From assembly GCF_001425265.1 (NCBI RefSeq), contig NZ_LMEC01000001.1, positions 186,281-250,280 of the forward strand: a stretch of DNA of 64,000 nt. The letters run 5' to 3'. This stretch comes from Massilia sp. Root418. GTDB lineage: Bacteria > Pseudomonadota > Gammaproteobacteria > Burkholderiales > Burkholderiaceae_D. The position numbers were made by a program, and so were the translations under genes. Each line of letters opens with the position of its first letter. Positions within the stretch are counted from its first letter, which is position 1. The notes beneath the pieces are model-generated. The model was not told where the DNA came from. It searched no databases and saw only the letters and a program-made list of their open reading frames with translations. This document shows, one piece after another, positions 1 to 8,723 of this stretch.

Positions 1-27
1 CTGCTGCGCGGCAGATGGTGCGCCGCT

Positions 28-2118
28 TCATGCCACCGCCTTCGGCGCGTCCGGATTCGGTCCGCCGGTCCGTGTTCCGGCCGCCGCGAACACTACGGCG
101 AACAGCAGCGAGGCCGCCAGCGCGAACCCGCCCAGCATGGCCATGGCCTGTGCAGCACCGTAGCGGGCCGCCAGCATGCCGGCGGCGATCGGACCGGCCG
201 CCGCGCCCAGGCGCTCCAGCAAGCGGAACAGGCCGACGATGGGACCGGTGCCCGCGTCGCGCGCTTCCTCGCGCGTGACCCGCGCCACCAGCACCAGCTG
301 GGCAGAAATGCTCATCGACTGCCCCACGCCCAGCGCACCGATGCCCAGCAAGACCAATTCGCCGCTGGCGCCCCAGCCCGCCGGCAGCAGGCCCAGGCCG
401 GTCAGCAGGCCGCCCGCCGCAACCAGCGGGGCATAGGCGTGGTAGCGGTCCGCCAGGTGCGCGAACAGCGGTGCCAGCGCCAGGCAGCTCAGGCCGTACA
501 GCATGGTGTAGCGGCCGATCTCGGACTTGGACAAGCCCAGGCCGGACAGCAGCAACGGCACCAGGAAAATCAGGAAGCCGGAATACAGGAATTTGGCGGG
601 CACGCCGGACAGGATGGACAGCGCCAGGAAGCGCTTGTTACGCGCCAGCCGCGCCAGCAGCGGTTCGCGGGGAACGGCCGCTGCCGCTGCTCCTGTTCCT
701 GCTGCTGTTGGGCCGGCCGGCGGCACGGGTTGCGCGGCGGCCGGCACGCTTCCGCTGGGCGGGCCTTTGCGCAACACCGCCGTCGCGATGACGGCCGCCA
801 GAAGGGCGACGCCGGCGCCCACCAGGAACACCGCCCGGTAGCCCACGCGGTCGGCCAGGATGCCGCCCACGGCCGGGGCGCAAATTTCCGCCACCATGAT
901 GGCGCCGACAAACAGCGCCATGCCCTTGCCGCGGTTGCTGCTGTCGGTGTTGTCGAACACATAGCCCTGGCAGGCCATGAACATAATTGCGTAGCCTATG
1001 CCGGTAAAGGCGCGCGCGGCCACCAGCGCGTAATACTGCGGCACCAGTCCGGTGAGCGCCAGGCCCGCCATGACCGTGAGCGCGCCTGCGACGTAGCTGC
1101 TGCGCCTGCCCAGCCGGTCCGACCAGCGTCCCGCGAAGGGCATCGCCAGCGCCACGCCCAGCAGGAAGGAGGTCACCGGCAGGCTGGCTTGCAGCGCGCG
1201 GGCCACGGCGCCGGACGGCAGCGACGCGGCATACACGGGCAGGAAAGGGCGGGACAGCATTTCGGCGAACATGAACAGAAAACTGAGCACGCGCACCAGC
1301 ACGATGCGCGGCTGCTGCGCAGCATCTGCGCCATCCGCACTGCCGAAGCGGTAGCTGTGGCGCAGGCGCTGGAGCAGCGGTTCTGCGAGCGCCGCTTTGC
1401 GCGGGCTCGCTATGCGCAGGGCTGCGGCGCCGTGCACCAGCTCCGCGAACACCTGGTTGATACGCTCGCTGAGGGCATGCAGGCGCGCTGCGATGCCGGC
1501 GCCTTCCTGTGGCGCGGCGCGCTGGCGGAAGTCGCCCGCCGCCATGCTGGTCATGAGCGCGAGGATCTGGCGCATCGGCGCGGTGAAGGTCAGCGTCACC
1601 ACGAACCACAGGATTTCAAAGGCGATCAGCAGGCTGGTAATGAGCACAATGGCGATGTCGTAGCGCAGCTCGCGCACGCGCGCGGCGATGTAGCTCCGGT
1701 CAACGCCGACGTGCAGCTGGCCTACTGCCCGGCCCTGGTGCAGCAGCGGCAGGGCCGTGTCGAGGAAGTGCTCCGGCGCGCCGCCTTCGGCCTGGGCGCT
1801 GCCGTACAACACTGCGCCGCTGTTGTCGGTAATGCGCAGATACGCCAGGTCCCGGTTTTGTTTCAGCACGTCGCCAAAGTATTCGGCCACGCCTTCCAGG
1901 CGTTGCAGCGGTATGCCATGCTCCAAGGCCCGCGCCAGCTGCGCCGACAGCGCCATGCCGGTGGTCTGCGCCTTGCGGCCGAATTCCGGCAGCAGGGCGC
2001 GCTCGGACAGCGACCAGGCATACAGCGACAGCGCCAGCTGCACCGTTAGCAGCAGCGCCAGCACGAACACGAACAGGCGCCGCACCGGCCGCGTGTACAG
2101 GCGGTCCTCCAGGGTCAC
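28..2118 (-). CDS. Sensor/HAMP-MFS fusion transporter
   Basis: A 696-residue inner-membrane protein. Residues about 14-37 are a transmembrane helix, 38-153 an extracytoplasmic sensor-like region, and 154-178 a second helix. Residues 180-200 look like a HAMP linker (PMRQILALMTSMAAGDF). From about 272 to 685 there is a complete 12-helix MFS permease with the loop motif GRWSDRLGRRS. The start is GTG at 2118, because it overlaps the TGA stop of the upstream gene (GTGA) and everything further upstream in frame is low-complexity Arg/Ala sequence. It is probably translationally coupled to the 2115-2819 gene. An MFS domain behind a chemoreceptor-like sensor is unusual. The substrate cannot be told from sequence, and regulation of transport by the sensor is inference. 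Confidence 0.85.
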   Translation of the reverse strand: MTLEDRLYTRPVRRLFVFVLALLLTVQLALSLYAWSLSERALLPEFGRKAQTTGMALSAQLARALEHGIPLQRLEGVAEYFGDVLKQNRDLAYLRITDNSGAVLYGSAQAEGGAPEHFLDTALPLLHQGRAVGQLHVGVDRSYIAARVRELRYDIAIVLITSLLIAFEILWFVVTLTFTAPMRQILALMTSMAAGDFRQRAAPQEGAGIAARLHALSERINQVFAELVHGAAALRIASPRKAALAEPLLQRLRHSYRFGSADGADAAQQPRIVLVRVLSFLFMFAEMLSRPFLPVYAASLPSGAVARALQASLPVTSFLLGVALAMPFAGRWSDRLGRRSSYVAGALTVMAGLALTGLVPQYYALVAARAFTGIGYAIMFMACQGYVFDNTDSSNRGKGMALFVGAIMVAEICAPAVGGILADRVGYRAVFLVGAGVALLAAVIATAVLRKGPPSGSVPAAAQPVPPAGPTAAGTGAAAAAVPREPLLARLARNKRFLALSILSGVPAKFLYSGFLIFLVPLLLSGLGLSKSEIGRYTMLYGLSCLALAPLFAHLADRYHAYAPLVAAGGLLTGLGLLPAGWGASGELVLLGIGALGVGQSMSISAQLVLVARVTREEARDAGTGPIVGLFRLLERLGAAAGPIAAGMLAARYGAAQAMAMLGGFALAASLLFAVVFAAAGTRTGGPNPDAPKAVA

Positions 2119-2819
2119 AGCTTTTCTCCCGCCACGTCCTTGCAGGTGATGGCGCGCTGCGCCTGCTCCAGTTCGCGCAGGGCGCGGTGCGCGCTGTGCG
2201 CGGCCTGTTCGGCCAGGGCCGCAGCGTGGCGGTCGGGCCGGGCCACGGGCGGCGCGCTGGCGTCCAGCGCATGTTCCATGCTGCCCAGCGTGCGGCCGAT
2301 ACGGCGCACCCATAGCCGCGTGCCGAGCACCGCCAGCAGCGTGGACAGGGCGGCAGCGGCCAGCCCCGCCAGCAGCAGCTGGCGCGCGAAGCCGGCGACG
2401 AATTGTTCGTGCCCGTGCCGCGAGTAGTGCAGTTCGATGGCGCCGACCGTGACCCCGAGGTTGTTGGACAGCGGCGCGCCGACGGCGACGCTGTTGCGCT
2501 CCGCCGGGCGGCCGGTGCTGAAGGCGGGGCGGCCCTGCGCGTCCTTGATGACGATGGCGACAATGTCCGGGTCTTGCCGCGCCTCGAAGTCGATGGCGGC
2601 CTGCGCGTTGCCAAGGCCGCGCACCGGCAGCCCCAGGTCCAGCCCTGTTTCCAGGTTCTGGCGCAGCACGTTGACGGTGAAGCGCAGGCGGGACTGTTCC
2701 AGCTCGCCCAGTGTGCGGTCAAGCTTGCCCACATTGAGGAACACCGTCAGCCCGATGGCGAGCGCCGAAATCAGCACGATGGGCGCGGTAATGGTCATGC
2801 TGAGTCGAGACATCGCCAT
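2115..2819 (-). CDS. Two-helix membrane sensor-like protein, partner of the MFS fusion
   Basis: A 234-residue protein. Helix 1 is at residues about 8-30, an extracytoplasmic region follows at 31-140, and helix 2 is at about 145-168. A cytoplasmic tail follows (RIGRTLGSMEHALDA), rich in Ala, His and Arg, which could be a HAMP-like start or a helical signalling tail. There is no kinase, GGDEF or methyl-accepting domain. The topology copies the N-terminal half of the following MFS fusion, and the two genes overlap by 4 bp, so they probably act together. I do not recognise a named family. An accessory sensor for the transporter is the most economical reading. Confidence 0.75.
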   Translation of the reverse strand: MAMSRLSMTITAPIVLISALAIGLTVFLNVGKLDRTLGELEQSRLRFTVNVLRQNLETGLDLGLPVRGLGNAQAAIDFEARQDPDIVAIVIKDAQGRPAFSTGRPAERNSVAVGAPLSNNLGVTVGAIELHYSRHGHEQFVAGFARQLLLAGLAAAALSTLLAVLGTRLWVRRIGRTLGSMEHALDASAPPVARPDRHAAALAEQAAHSAHRALRELEQAQRAITCKDVAGEKL

Positions 2820-2897
2820 GCGTAAACACCCGGATAGCCTTGCTAATGAACTGGCAAGAGTGTAGCACTGTTGAGCTGGCTCAATATGGCTTTTTGG

Positions 2898-3812
2898 CTA
2901 CTCGTAGGCGCCCAGGCGGCGCTGTTCCTCGGGCGTGAAATAGGCATCGCGCAGGGCTTGGCTGGCCGGCTCCGCGCCCGGCTTGCGCGAGGCGGCCTGG
3001 TACTGCGCGATGCGGCGCTTCCAGTCCGCTTCCTCGCGGTCCACCTCGGCCAGGCGCGAAGCCGCCTCCGGCGACAGCGCGGCCGCGCGCAGGCGGTAGA
3101 CCTCATTGTCGCCGACGCCTTGCGCGCGCAGCTGCTGCACCGATTCCTCCAGCCGCAGCACCCGCGTGGGCGCGGCGCGCTGTTCGCGCATGGCAGGCGG
3201 CAGGCGGCCGTCCAGTGCCGCCATGCGCGCCTCGCGCTCGGCCGCGCTCAGGCTGCGGTCGGCCGCCAGTTCCAGGCGGGCGATGGTGTCGGCAGCCTGC
3301 GCATCGGCGCTGCCGAACAGGCCCGCGCTCTGCGCGGGCGTGAAGTACTGCGGCCGCAGCTGCTGCATGGCGGCCAGGCGGGCGCGCGCGCCGCCCGCCA
3401 TGTCCGCGCTTTTCGGCAGCCGGCTTTCCACGTCGGCCAGCGCGCGCTTGTAGGCCAGATAGCTGGCCAGCAGGCGCTTGGCCTCGGCGGCCGGAGCGGG
3501 CCGCAGGCGGCGCTCCAGTTCCCGTTCGATCTCGCTGCGTACCGCAGGCAGGTCTTTCTCGCCCAGGCTGGCCAGGTAGTAATCGAACAGGTAGCCCAGC
3601 TCTTCATCCACCTGCAGCCGTTCGGCGCTGTCGGCCTTGACCGCGCCGTCCGGCGTGGTGCCCTCCATGGAGCGCACGAACGCAAAATAGTCGGGCCGGC
3701 GCGGCGGTGCCGGCTCCGCATTTTCGCGCGGGGGCAGGGCCAGGTGCAGCGCGCCCAGCGCCACCGCGATCGCCGCTGCTGCGGTCCCCAGTCGTGGCAA
3801 TTTGGCGTTCAT
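2898..3812 (-). CDS. lifO: Lipase-specific foldase (Lif)
   Basis: A 304-residue steric chaperone for the secreted lipase encoded just upstream (9 bp gap). An N-terminal membrane anchor at about residues 8-27 is followed by a Pro-rich linker and an all-helical body, the Lif architecture. The family motif RxxFDY(F/Y)L(S/A) appears as LFDYYLASLGE. The length is slightly under the usual 330-350 residues. In this family the protein stays anchored in the inner membrane, folds the lipase in the periplasm and releases it for type II secretion. Gene order lipase then foldase, on one transcript, is the standard arrangement. The C-terminal region is rich in charged helices and ends in YFTPEEQRRL. Confidence 0.9.
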   Translation of the reverse strand: MNAKLPRLGTAAAAIAVALGALHLALPPRENAEPAPPRRPDYFAFVRSMEGTTPDGAVKADSAERLQVDEELGYLFDYYLASLGEKDLPAVRSEIERELERRLRPAPAAEAKRLLASYLAYKRALADVESRLPKSADMAGGARARLAAMQQLRPQYFTPAQSAGLFGSADAQAADTIARLELAADRSLSAAEREARMAALDGRLPPAMREQRAAPTRVLRLEESVQQLRAQGVGDNEVYRLRAAALSPEAASRLAEVDREEADWKRRIAQYQAASRKPGAEPASQALRDAYFTPEEQRRLGAYE

Positions 3813-3821
3813 GGCGGCTCC

Positions 3822-4736
3822 TTACAGGCCCAGGCCTTGCAGCCGGTTGGCGTGCTGCCGGAACAGGGTCACCGGGTTGGTTTCAAACAGGTTGGTGATG
3901 CCGATCAGCTGGTTCACCTCGTCCAGGTGGTTGAGCGCGTAGTCGTCCCGGATAACCCGGCCCAGGCGGCTGGAGCAGCTGCTGACCAGACCATCGTTCT
4001 TGGCGCCGTTGAACACCAGGCCTGTGACGGCCAGGAAGGGATCGGCCGCGTCGAAGGCGTTGGTCCAGGGCTGGGCGCCGCTCCACGAAAAGTACTGCAC
4101 CCCGTTCACCTGGTAGGCGCCTTCACCGCAGGCCGTGGTGGGCACGCCCTGTGGATGGCGCGCGTTGAAGGCCAGCGTGCCGGCAGTGCTGAGCGAATCG
4201 GCGGCGGCGCGTGCGCTTTGCGGCAGGGTGGGGCTGCCGGACAGGAGGCTGATCAGGCCGGATAGCGCGTTCGCCAGGTCGTAGGTCACATCGGGCACGG
4301 CGCCGATCAGCACATCGGCCACCTTGGAGCCCTTGTTCACGCCGCCCACGCTGGAGACCGAGGCCACCAGGTCGGGACGCACGGAGGCCACGTAGCGCGA
4401 GGTGGGGCCCCCGTGGCTATGGCCGATCAGGTTCACCTTGGCGGCGCCGGTGGCCGCCAGGATCTGCTTCACCTGCAGCAGCAGCTGCTCGCCGCGCACC
4501 TCGGTGCTGTTGGCGGCCGACACGGACGTGACGTAGACCTTGGCGCCGCCGCTGCTCAAGCCGGAGGCGATACCGTAGAAGTAGTCGACCGGCCCCAGGC
4601 TGTCGAAGCCGAACAGGCCGTGCACCAGCACGATGGGGTATTTGGTCTGGGTGTAGCCTTGCGCCCAGGAGGGGGCGGGCAGGGCCATGAGGGTAACCAG
4701 GAACAGGGCGAGCGATTGCCAGATGCGTTTTTTCAT
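3822..4736 (-). CDS. lipA: Secreted triacylglycerol lipase, family I.1/I.2
   Basis: A 304-residue secreted alpha/beta hydrolase. A signal peptide ends at about residue 25 (PAPSWAQ). The oxyanion-hole HG is in YPIVLVHGLFGFD. The nucleophile elbow is GHSHGG with Ser107, and Asp248 (KNDGLVSS) and His270 (YALNHLDE) complete the triad. Cys203 and Cys254 match the conserved disulfide of subfamily I.1/I.2, and the Asp residues around His270 match the calcium site. The ATG at 4736 is chosen over a longer frame because a GGAG lies about 7 nt upstream and the signal peptide begins there. The dedicated foldase gene follows directly. The likely job is hydrolysis of extracellular long-chain triglycerides after type II secretion. 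Confidence 0.93.
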   Translation of the reverse strand: MKKRIWQSLALFLVTLMALPAPSWAQGYTQTKYPIVLVHGLFGFDSLGPVDYFYGIASGLSSGGAKVYVTSVSAANSTEVRGEQLLLQVKQILAATGAAKVNLIGHSHGGPTSRYVASVRPDLVASVSSVGGVNKGSKVADVLIGAVPDVTYDLANALSGLISLLSGSPTLPQSARAAADSLSTAGTLAFNARHPQGVPTTACGEGAYQVNGVQYFSWSGAQPWTNAFDAADPFLAVTGLVFNGAKNDGLVSSCSSRLGRVIRDDYALNHLDEVNQLIGITNLFETNPVTLFRQHANRLQGLGL

Positions 4737-4776
4737 TGTGTCTCCGATGCGTTGTTTTATGTGGCCGGAAATGTAA

Positions 4777-4796
4777 AACCGGGCCTGGGCCCGGTT
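4777..4796 (-). terminator. 20-bp perfect inverted repeat between mrcA and lipA
   Basis: A 9-bp stem AACCGGGCC with its complement sits in the 208-bp gap between PBP1A and the lipase. On the minus strand it is followed by a short T-rich stretch, so it may terminate mrcA transcription. It lies only about 40 nt before the lipase start, so it could equally be an operator or mRNA hairpin for lipA. A second inverted repeat (CTGGCGCAA, 9-nt loop) is at 4866-4892. Confidence 0.35.
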
Positions 4797-4944
4797 CAAA
4801 ATGTAGCATCGGAGCGGCGCGCGCGCGCCGCGTGGCTCGCCAGGCCATGCGCTTGGCTTGCGGGACTGGCGCAATGTTGTATTTTGCGCCAGCGGCTGCG
4901 TTATCAGCGCTGCCGGCCCGGCTGACCCACTGGCCCTACTGGCC

Positions 4945-7284
4945 CTACTGGCCCTGCTGCAGCGTGGGCTGGACGTTGGTGGCGCCCGGCTCCGAGGGCG
5001 GCGCGGCCGGCGGTGTGTCCAGGTCGATGGTGCGGACCCGGGGATCGCTGGCGTATTCGGCGTACATCCAGGAACCGTCTTCGGCCTGCACCACGCCTTC
5101 CGGCACCGGACGTTCACGTGGCGGCGCCTTCTGCAGCGCCACGCGCATGTAGTCGATCCAGATCGGCATCGCGAGGGTGGCGCCGAATTCGCGCCCGCCC
5201 AGCGATTTCGGATCGTCGTAGCCCATCCAGGCCACGCCGACCACGCCGCCGCCGTAGCCGGCGAACCAGCCGTCCACCGCGTCGCTGGTGGTGCCGGTCT
5301 TGCCGGCCAAATCGGCGCGGCCCAGGCGTGCGCCGGCCTGCGCGCCGGTGCCGCTGCGTACCACCTCGCGCAGCATGGAGTCGGTGATAAAGACGTTGCG
5401 CGGGTCGAGCACCCGGTTGCCTTCCTGCGCCGCTGGCTGCGGCTTGGTCTCGGAAAGCACCTTGCCGTTGCCGTCCACGATGCGGGCGATCAGGTAGGGC
5501 TGCACCTGGTACCCGCCGTTGGCGAACACCGAGTAGGCGCCCGCCAGCTGCTGCGGCGTAACCGCGCCGGTGCCCAGGGTCATGGTGAGATTCTGCGGAT
5601 GCCTGGCCGGGGTGAAGCCGAATTTCTCCAGGAAGCCGTGCGCGTACGGCACGCCTACCGCGCGCAGCAGGCGCACCGAAGTCACGTTCTTCGATTTGGC
5701 CAGGGACACGTGCATGGAGATCGGGCCATCGTAGACGTTGTCGTCGTTCTGCGGATCCCAGCCGCCGCTGTCGCCGCCGGTTTCGGACAGCTTCACGTCG
5801 TTGATCAGGGTGCCGGGGTAATAGCCCTTTTCCAGCGCGGCCGAATACACGAAGGGCTTGATCGAGGAGCCGGGCTGGCGCCATGCCTGCGTGACGTGGT
5901 TGAACTGGTGCAGGTTGAAGTCGAAGCCGCCCACCATGGCGTGGTAGGCGCCGGTGGCGGAATCCATCGACACGAACGCCGCCGCCACCTGCGGCACCTG
6001 GGTGATGGACCAGCGCTTCTTGTCGCCCTGGGAGACGCGGATGATGGCGCCGGGGCGCAGCTTGAGGCCGGACTTGGCGCTCTCCGCCAGCCCGGGCGCG
6101 GCCAGTTTCAGGCCTTCGCCGGTGATCTCGATTTCTTCGCCGTCGATGGTTTCCACGCTGACGCTCTTTGGCGATGCCGACAGCACCACGGCGGGAATCA
6201 GCCGGTCGCTGCTGCGGCGCTTCTGCAGCGCTTCATCGATGGCGTCCTCGCGCTCTTCCGCATCGGACGGCAGGTCGATGAAGGCTTCCGGGCCGCGGTA
6301 GCCGTGGCGCTGGTCGTAGTTCAGCACATTGCGGCGCACCGATTCATAGGCCGTTTCCTGGTCCGCTTTCAGGATGGTGGTGTAGACGCTGATGCCGCGC
6401 GAGTACGATTCCTCCTTGTACTGCTCGAACACCGCCTGCCGCGCCAGTTCGGCCACGTATTCGGCGTGCACGTCGAATTCCTGGCCCTTGGTGCTGACGT
6501 GCAGATTCTCCTTCAACGCCTGCTGGTACTGGGCTTCGGTGATGTAGTCCAGGTCGCGCATGCTCTTCAGCACCAGGTGCTGGCGCAGGCGCGCGCGCTT
6601 GGGATTGGTCACCGGGTTGTGGCGCGCGGGATTTTGCGGCAAGCCGGCCAGCATGGCCATTTCCGCAATCGACAGCTCCTTCAGCGGCTTGCTGAAGTAG
6701 GCCTGCGCGGCGCTGGCGAAGCCGTAGGAGCGCTGGCCCAGGTAGATCTGGTTCAGGTACAGCTCCAGGATCTGGTCCTTGCTGAGCGCTGCTTCGATCT
6801 TATAGGCGAGCATCACCTCCGTCATCTTGCGGGCTGGCGTCTTGTCGCGCGTGAGGTAGAAGTTGCGCGCCACCTGCATGGTGATGGTGGAGCCGCCCTG
6901 GCGGAAGCTGCCGCGCAGGTTGGACTTGACCGCGCCCAGCGCGCGTATCCAGTCGATGCCGCCGTGGTTGTAGAAGCGCTTGTCCTCGATGGCGAGGATG
7001 GCTTTCTTCATCAGCTCCGGCACATCCTTGATGGCGACGAAGTCCCGGTGTTCTTCGCCGAATTCGCCGATCAGCGCGTTGTCCGCCGTGTAGATGCGCA
7101 GCGGGATCTTGGGGCGGTAGTCGGTGATGGCGTCCAGCGGCGGCAGGTTGGGCGCGACCACCACCAGCATGTAGCCCGCCAGCAGGGCGGCGCCCACGGC
7201 GGCGCTGATGCCGCCTATGGTCACGGCGCGGATGGCGTTACGGCGATTCAGCCACTTCGGCAAGGCAGGAGAATTAGCAGTCAA
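4945..7284 (-). CDS. mrcA: Penicillin-binding protein 1A (bifunctional class A PBP)
   Basis: A 779-residue peptidoglycan synthase. A membrane anchor spans residues about 21-44. The GT51 glycosyltransferase follows, with catalytic Glu100 in EDKRFYNHGG and the motif QGGSTITMQVARN. An OB-like insertion precedes the transpeptidase domain, which has SxxK (Ser473, Lys476 in GSSIKPF), SxN (SKN) and KTG (Lys662 in GKTGTTSD). It polymerises lipid II and cross-links the wall on the periplasmic face. The first in-frame start is TTG at 7284 and no in-frame ATG precedes the anchor, so the exact start is uncertain. The C-terminal tail is Pro/Gln-rich, and its last codons lie in a short tandem repeat of TACTGGCCC type. 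Confidence 0.93.
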   Translation of the reverse strand: MTANSPALPKWLNRRNAIRAVTIGGISAAVGAALLAGYMLVVVAPNLPPLDAITDYRPKIPLRIYTADNALIGEFGEEHRDFVAIKDVPELMKKAILAIEDKRFYNHGGIDWIRALGAVKSNLRGSFRQGGSTITMQVARNFYLTRDKTPARKMTEVMLAYKIEAALSKDQILELYLNQIYLGQRSYGFASAAQAYFSKPLKELSIAEMAMLAGLPQNPARHNPVTNPKRARLRQHLVLKSMRDLDYITEAQYQQALKENLHVSTKGQEFDVHAEYVAELARQAVFEQYKEESYSRGISVYTTILKADQETAYESVRRNVLNYDQRHGYRGPEAFIDLPSDAEEREDAIDEALQKRRSSDRLIPAVVLSASPKSVSVETIDGEEIEITGEGLKLAAPGLAESAKSGLKLRPGAIIRVSQGDKKRWSITQVPQVAAAFVSMDSATGAYHAMVGGFDFNLHQFNHVTQAWRQPGSSIKPFVYSAALEKGYYPGTLINDVKLSETGGDSGGWDPQNDDNVYDGPISMHVSLAKSKNVTSVRLLRAVGVPYAHGFLEKFGFTPARHPQNLTMTLGTGAVTPQQLAGAYSVFANGGYQVQPYLIARIVDGNGKVLSETKPQPAAQEGNRVLDPRNVFITDSMLREVVRSGTGAQAGARLGRADLAGKTGTTSDAVDGWFAGYGGGVVGVAWMGYDDPKSLGGREFGATLAMPIWIDYMRVALQKAPPRERPVPEGVVQAEDGSWMYAEYASDPRVRTIDLDTPPAAPPSEPGATNVQPTLQQGQ

Positions 7285-7414
7285 AACAGATACTCATGGT
7301 GGCGCAGGGTCTGCGGATGCGGGCAATTATAGTCCAACAGACAAGCCGCCCCGTGTGCACTGGATTGTACTTATGCTACTCTTGCCGCTTGTTAAACTTC
7401 GAGGGAATGCCGCC

Positions 7415-8701
7415 ATGCCTGCCAAGTCTGCCCTGGGTCTGCTGCTGTTACTGAACGGCGCCGCTGCCGCCGCCGCCACGCAAACCGTGGATTGCGGCCG
7501 TTTGCTGGACGTGAAGGCCGGCGTCTGGCGCGAGCGCGTGAGCGTGGTGGTGGACAACGGCGTGATCAAATCGGTGGCGCCCACCGGCGCTGCCAAGGGC
7601 GATATCGACTTGAGCGGCCAGTCCTGCCTGCCCGGCCTGATCGACATGCACGTGCACCTGACGGGCGAGTCGCACAAGGAAGTGGAGACCCTGCGCATCA
7701 AATTAAGCCAGGACGTGGCGGACGATGCCTACCGCTCCGTGGCCTACGCCGAGCGTACGCTGAAGGCCGGCTTCACCACGGTGCGCGACCTGGGCGCGGG
7801 CGACGGTCTGAACGTGTCGCTCAAGCGTGCCATCGCCACCGGCGCCATCATCGGACCGCGCATGTACACCTCGGGCACCGCCATCGCCACCACCGGCGGC
7901 CATGCGGACGGCACCAACGGCCTGTCGCGCGAGCTGGGCAAGGCGGTAGGGCACCCGACGCCGTATGACGGCGTAATCAACGGCCCGGACCAGGCGCGCG
8001 AAGCGGTGCGGGCGCGCTACAAGGAAGGCGCGGACCTGATCAAGATCACGGCCACCGGCGGGGTGCTGAGCCAGGCCGCCAGCGGCCAGAACTCGCAGTT
8101 CACCGACGAGGAGCTGAAGGCCATCGCGGCCACCGCCAGGGACTACGGCTTCCGCGTGGCGGTGCACGCGCACGGTGTGGAGGGCATCAAGCGCGCGCTG
8201 CGCGCCGGGCTGGACTCGATCGAGCACGGCACGTATATGGACGACGAAGCCATGGCGCTGTTCAAGAAGCACGGCGCGTTCTATGTGCCGACCATCAGCG
8301 CGGGGCGCTACGTGGCCGAGAAGGCGAAGGATCCGGAATTCTTTTCGCCCATGGTGCGCCCCAAGGCGGCGGCCATCGGCCCGCTGATCCAGTCCACCTT
8401 CGGCAGGGCCTACAAGGCCGGCGTGAAGATTGCGTTCGGCACCGACGCGGGTGTGTTCCCGCACGGCGAGAACGCCAAAGAATTCGCCTACATGGTGGAG
8501 GCGGGCATGCCGGCACTGGAAGCGATACGCTCGGCCACGCTGAACGCGGCCGAGCTGCTGAACCAGGGCAGCCGCCTCGGCTCCGTGGAGCCGGGCTACG
8601 CCGCCGACATCGTGGCTGTCAGCGGCGACCCGCTGAAGGACATCACGCTGCTGCAGCAGGTGCAGTTCGTGATGAAGGAGGGCGTCGTCTTCAAACGCTG
8701 A
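7415..8701 (+). CDS. Exported metal-dependent amidohydrolase
   Basis: A 428-residue protein of the imidazolonepropionase/Xaa-Pro-dipeptidase-like branch of the amidohydrolase superfamily. A signal peptide ends near residue 20 (AAAAAATQ). Metal-binding features are HVH in LIDMHVHLTG, the probable carboxylated Lys in LIKITATGG, His in AVHAHG, His in IEHGTYMD and Asp in FGTDAGVFPHG. The ATG at 7415 has a GAGGGA Shine-Dalgarno at 7401-7406. A longer upstream frame was rejected because it runs across the mrcA promoter region. Related exported enzymes cleave dipeptides or other amide substrates in the periplasm, but the substrate is not determinable here. It is transcribed away from mrcA and ends tail-to-tail with the epimerase gene. 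Confidence 0.88.
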   Translation: MPAKSALGLLLLLNGAAAAAATQTVDCGRLLDVKAGVWRERVSVVVDNGVIKSVAPTGAAKGDIDLSGQSCLPGLIDMHVHLTGESHKEVETLRIKLSQDVADDAYRSVAYAERTLKAGFTTVRDLGAGDGLNVSLKRAIATGAIIGPRMYTSGTAIATTGGHADGTNGLSRELGKAVGHPTPYDGVINGPDQAREAVRARYKEGADLIKITATGGVLSQAASGQNSQFTDEELKAIAATARDYGFRVAVHAHGVEGIKRALRAGLDSIEHGTYMDDEAMALFKKHGAFYVPTISAGRYVAEKAKDPEFFSPMVRPKAAAIGPLIQSTFGRAYKAGVKIAFGTDAGVFPHGENAKEFAYMVEAGMPALEAIRSATLNAAELLNQGSRLGSVEPGYAADIVAVSGDPLKDITLLQQVQFVMKEGVVFKR

Positions 8702-8723
8702 TCAAACGCCGATCAGTCATTGC

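Noticed and set aside
439..2049. A 536-codon frame opposite the MFS fusion
   Set aside because: Low-complexity Gln/Arg/His/Gly sequence antisense to a clear membrane protein.
4858..7332. An 824-codon open frame opposite mrcA
   Set aside because: It is a composition-driven shadow of the PBP1A gene with no ribosome site or recognisable family.
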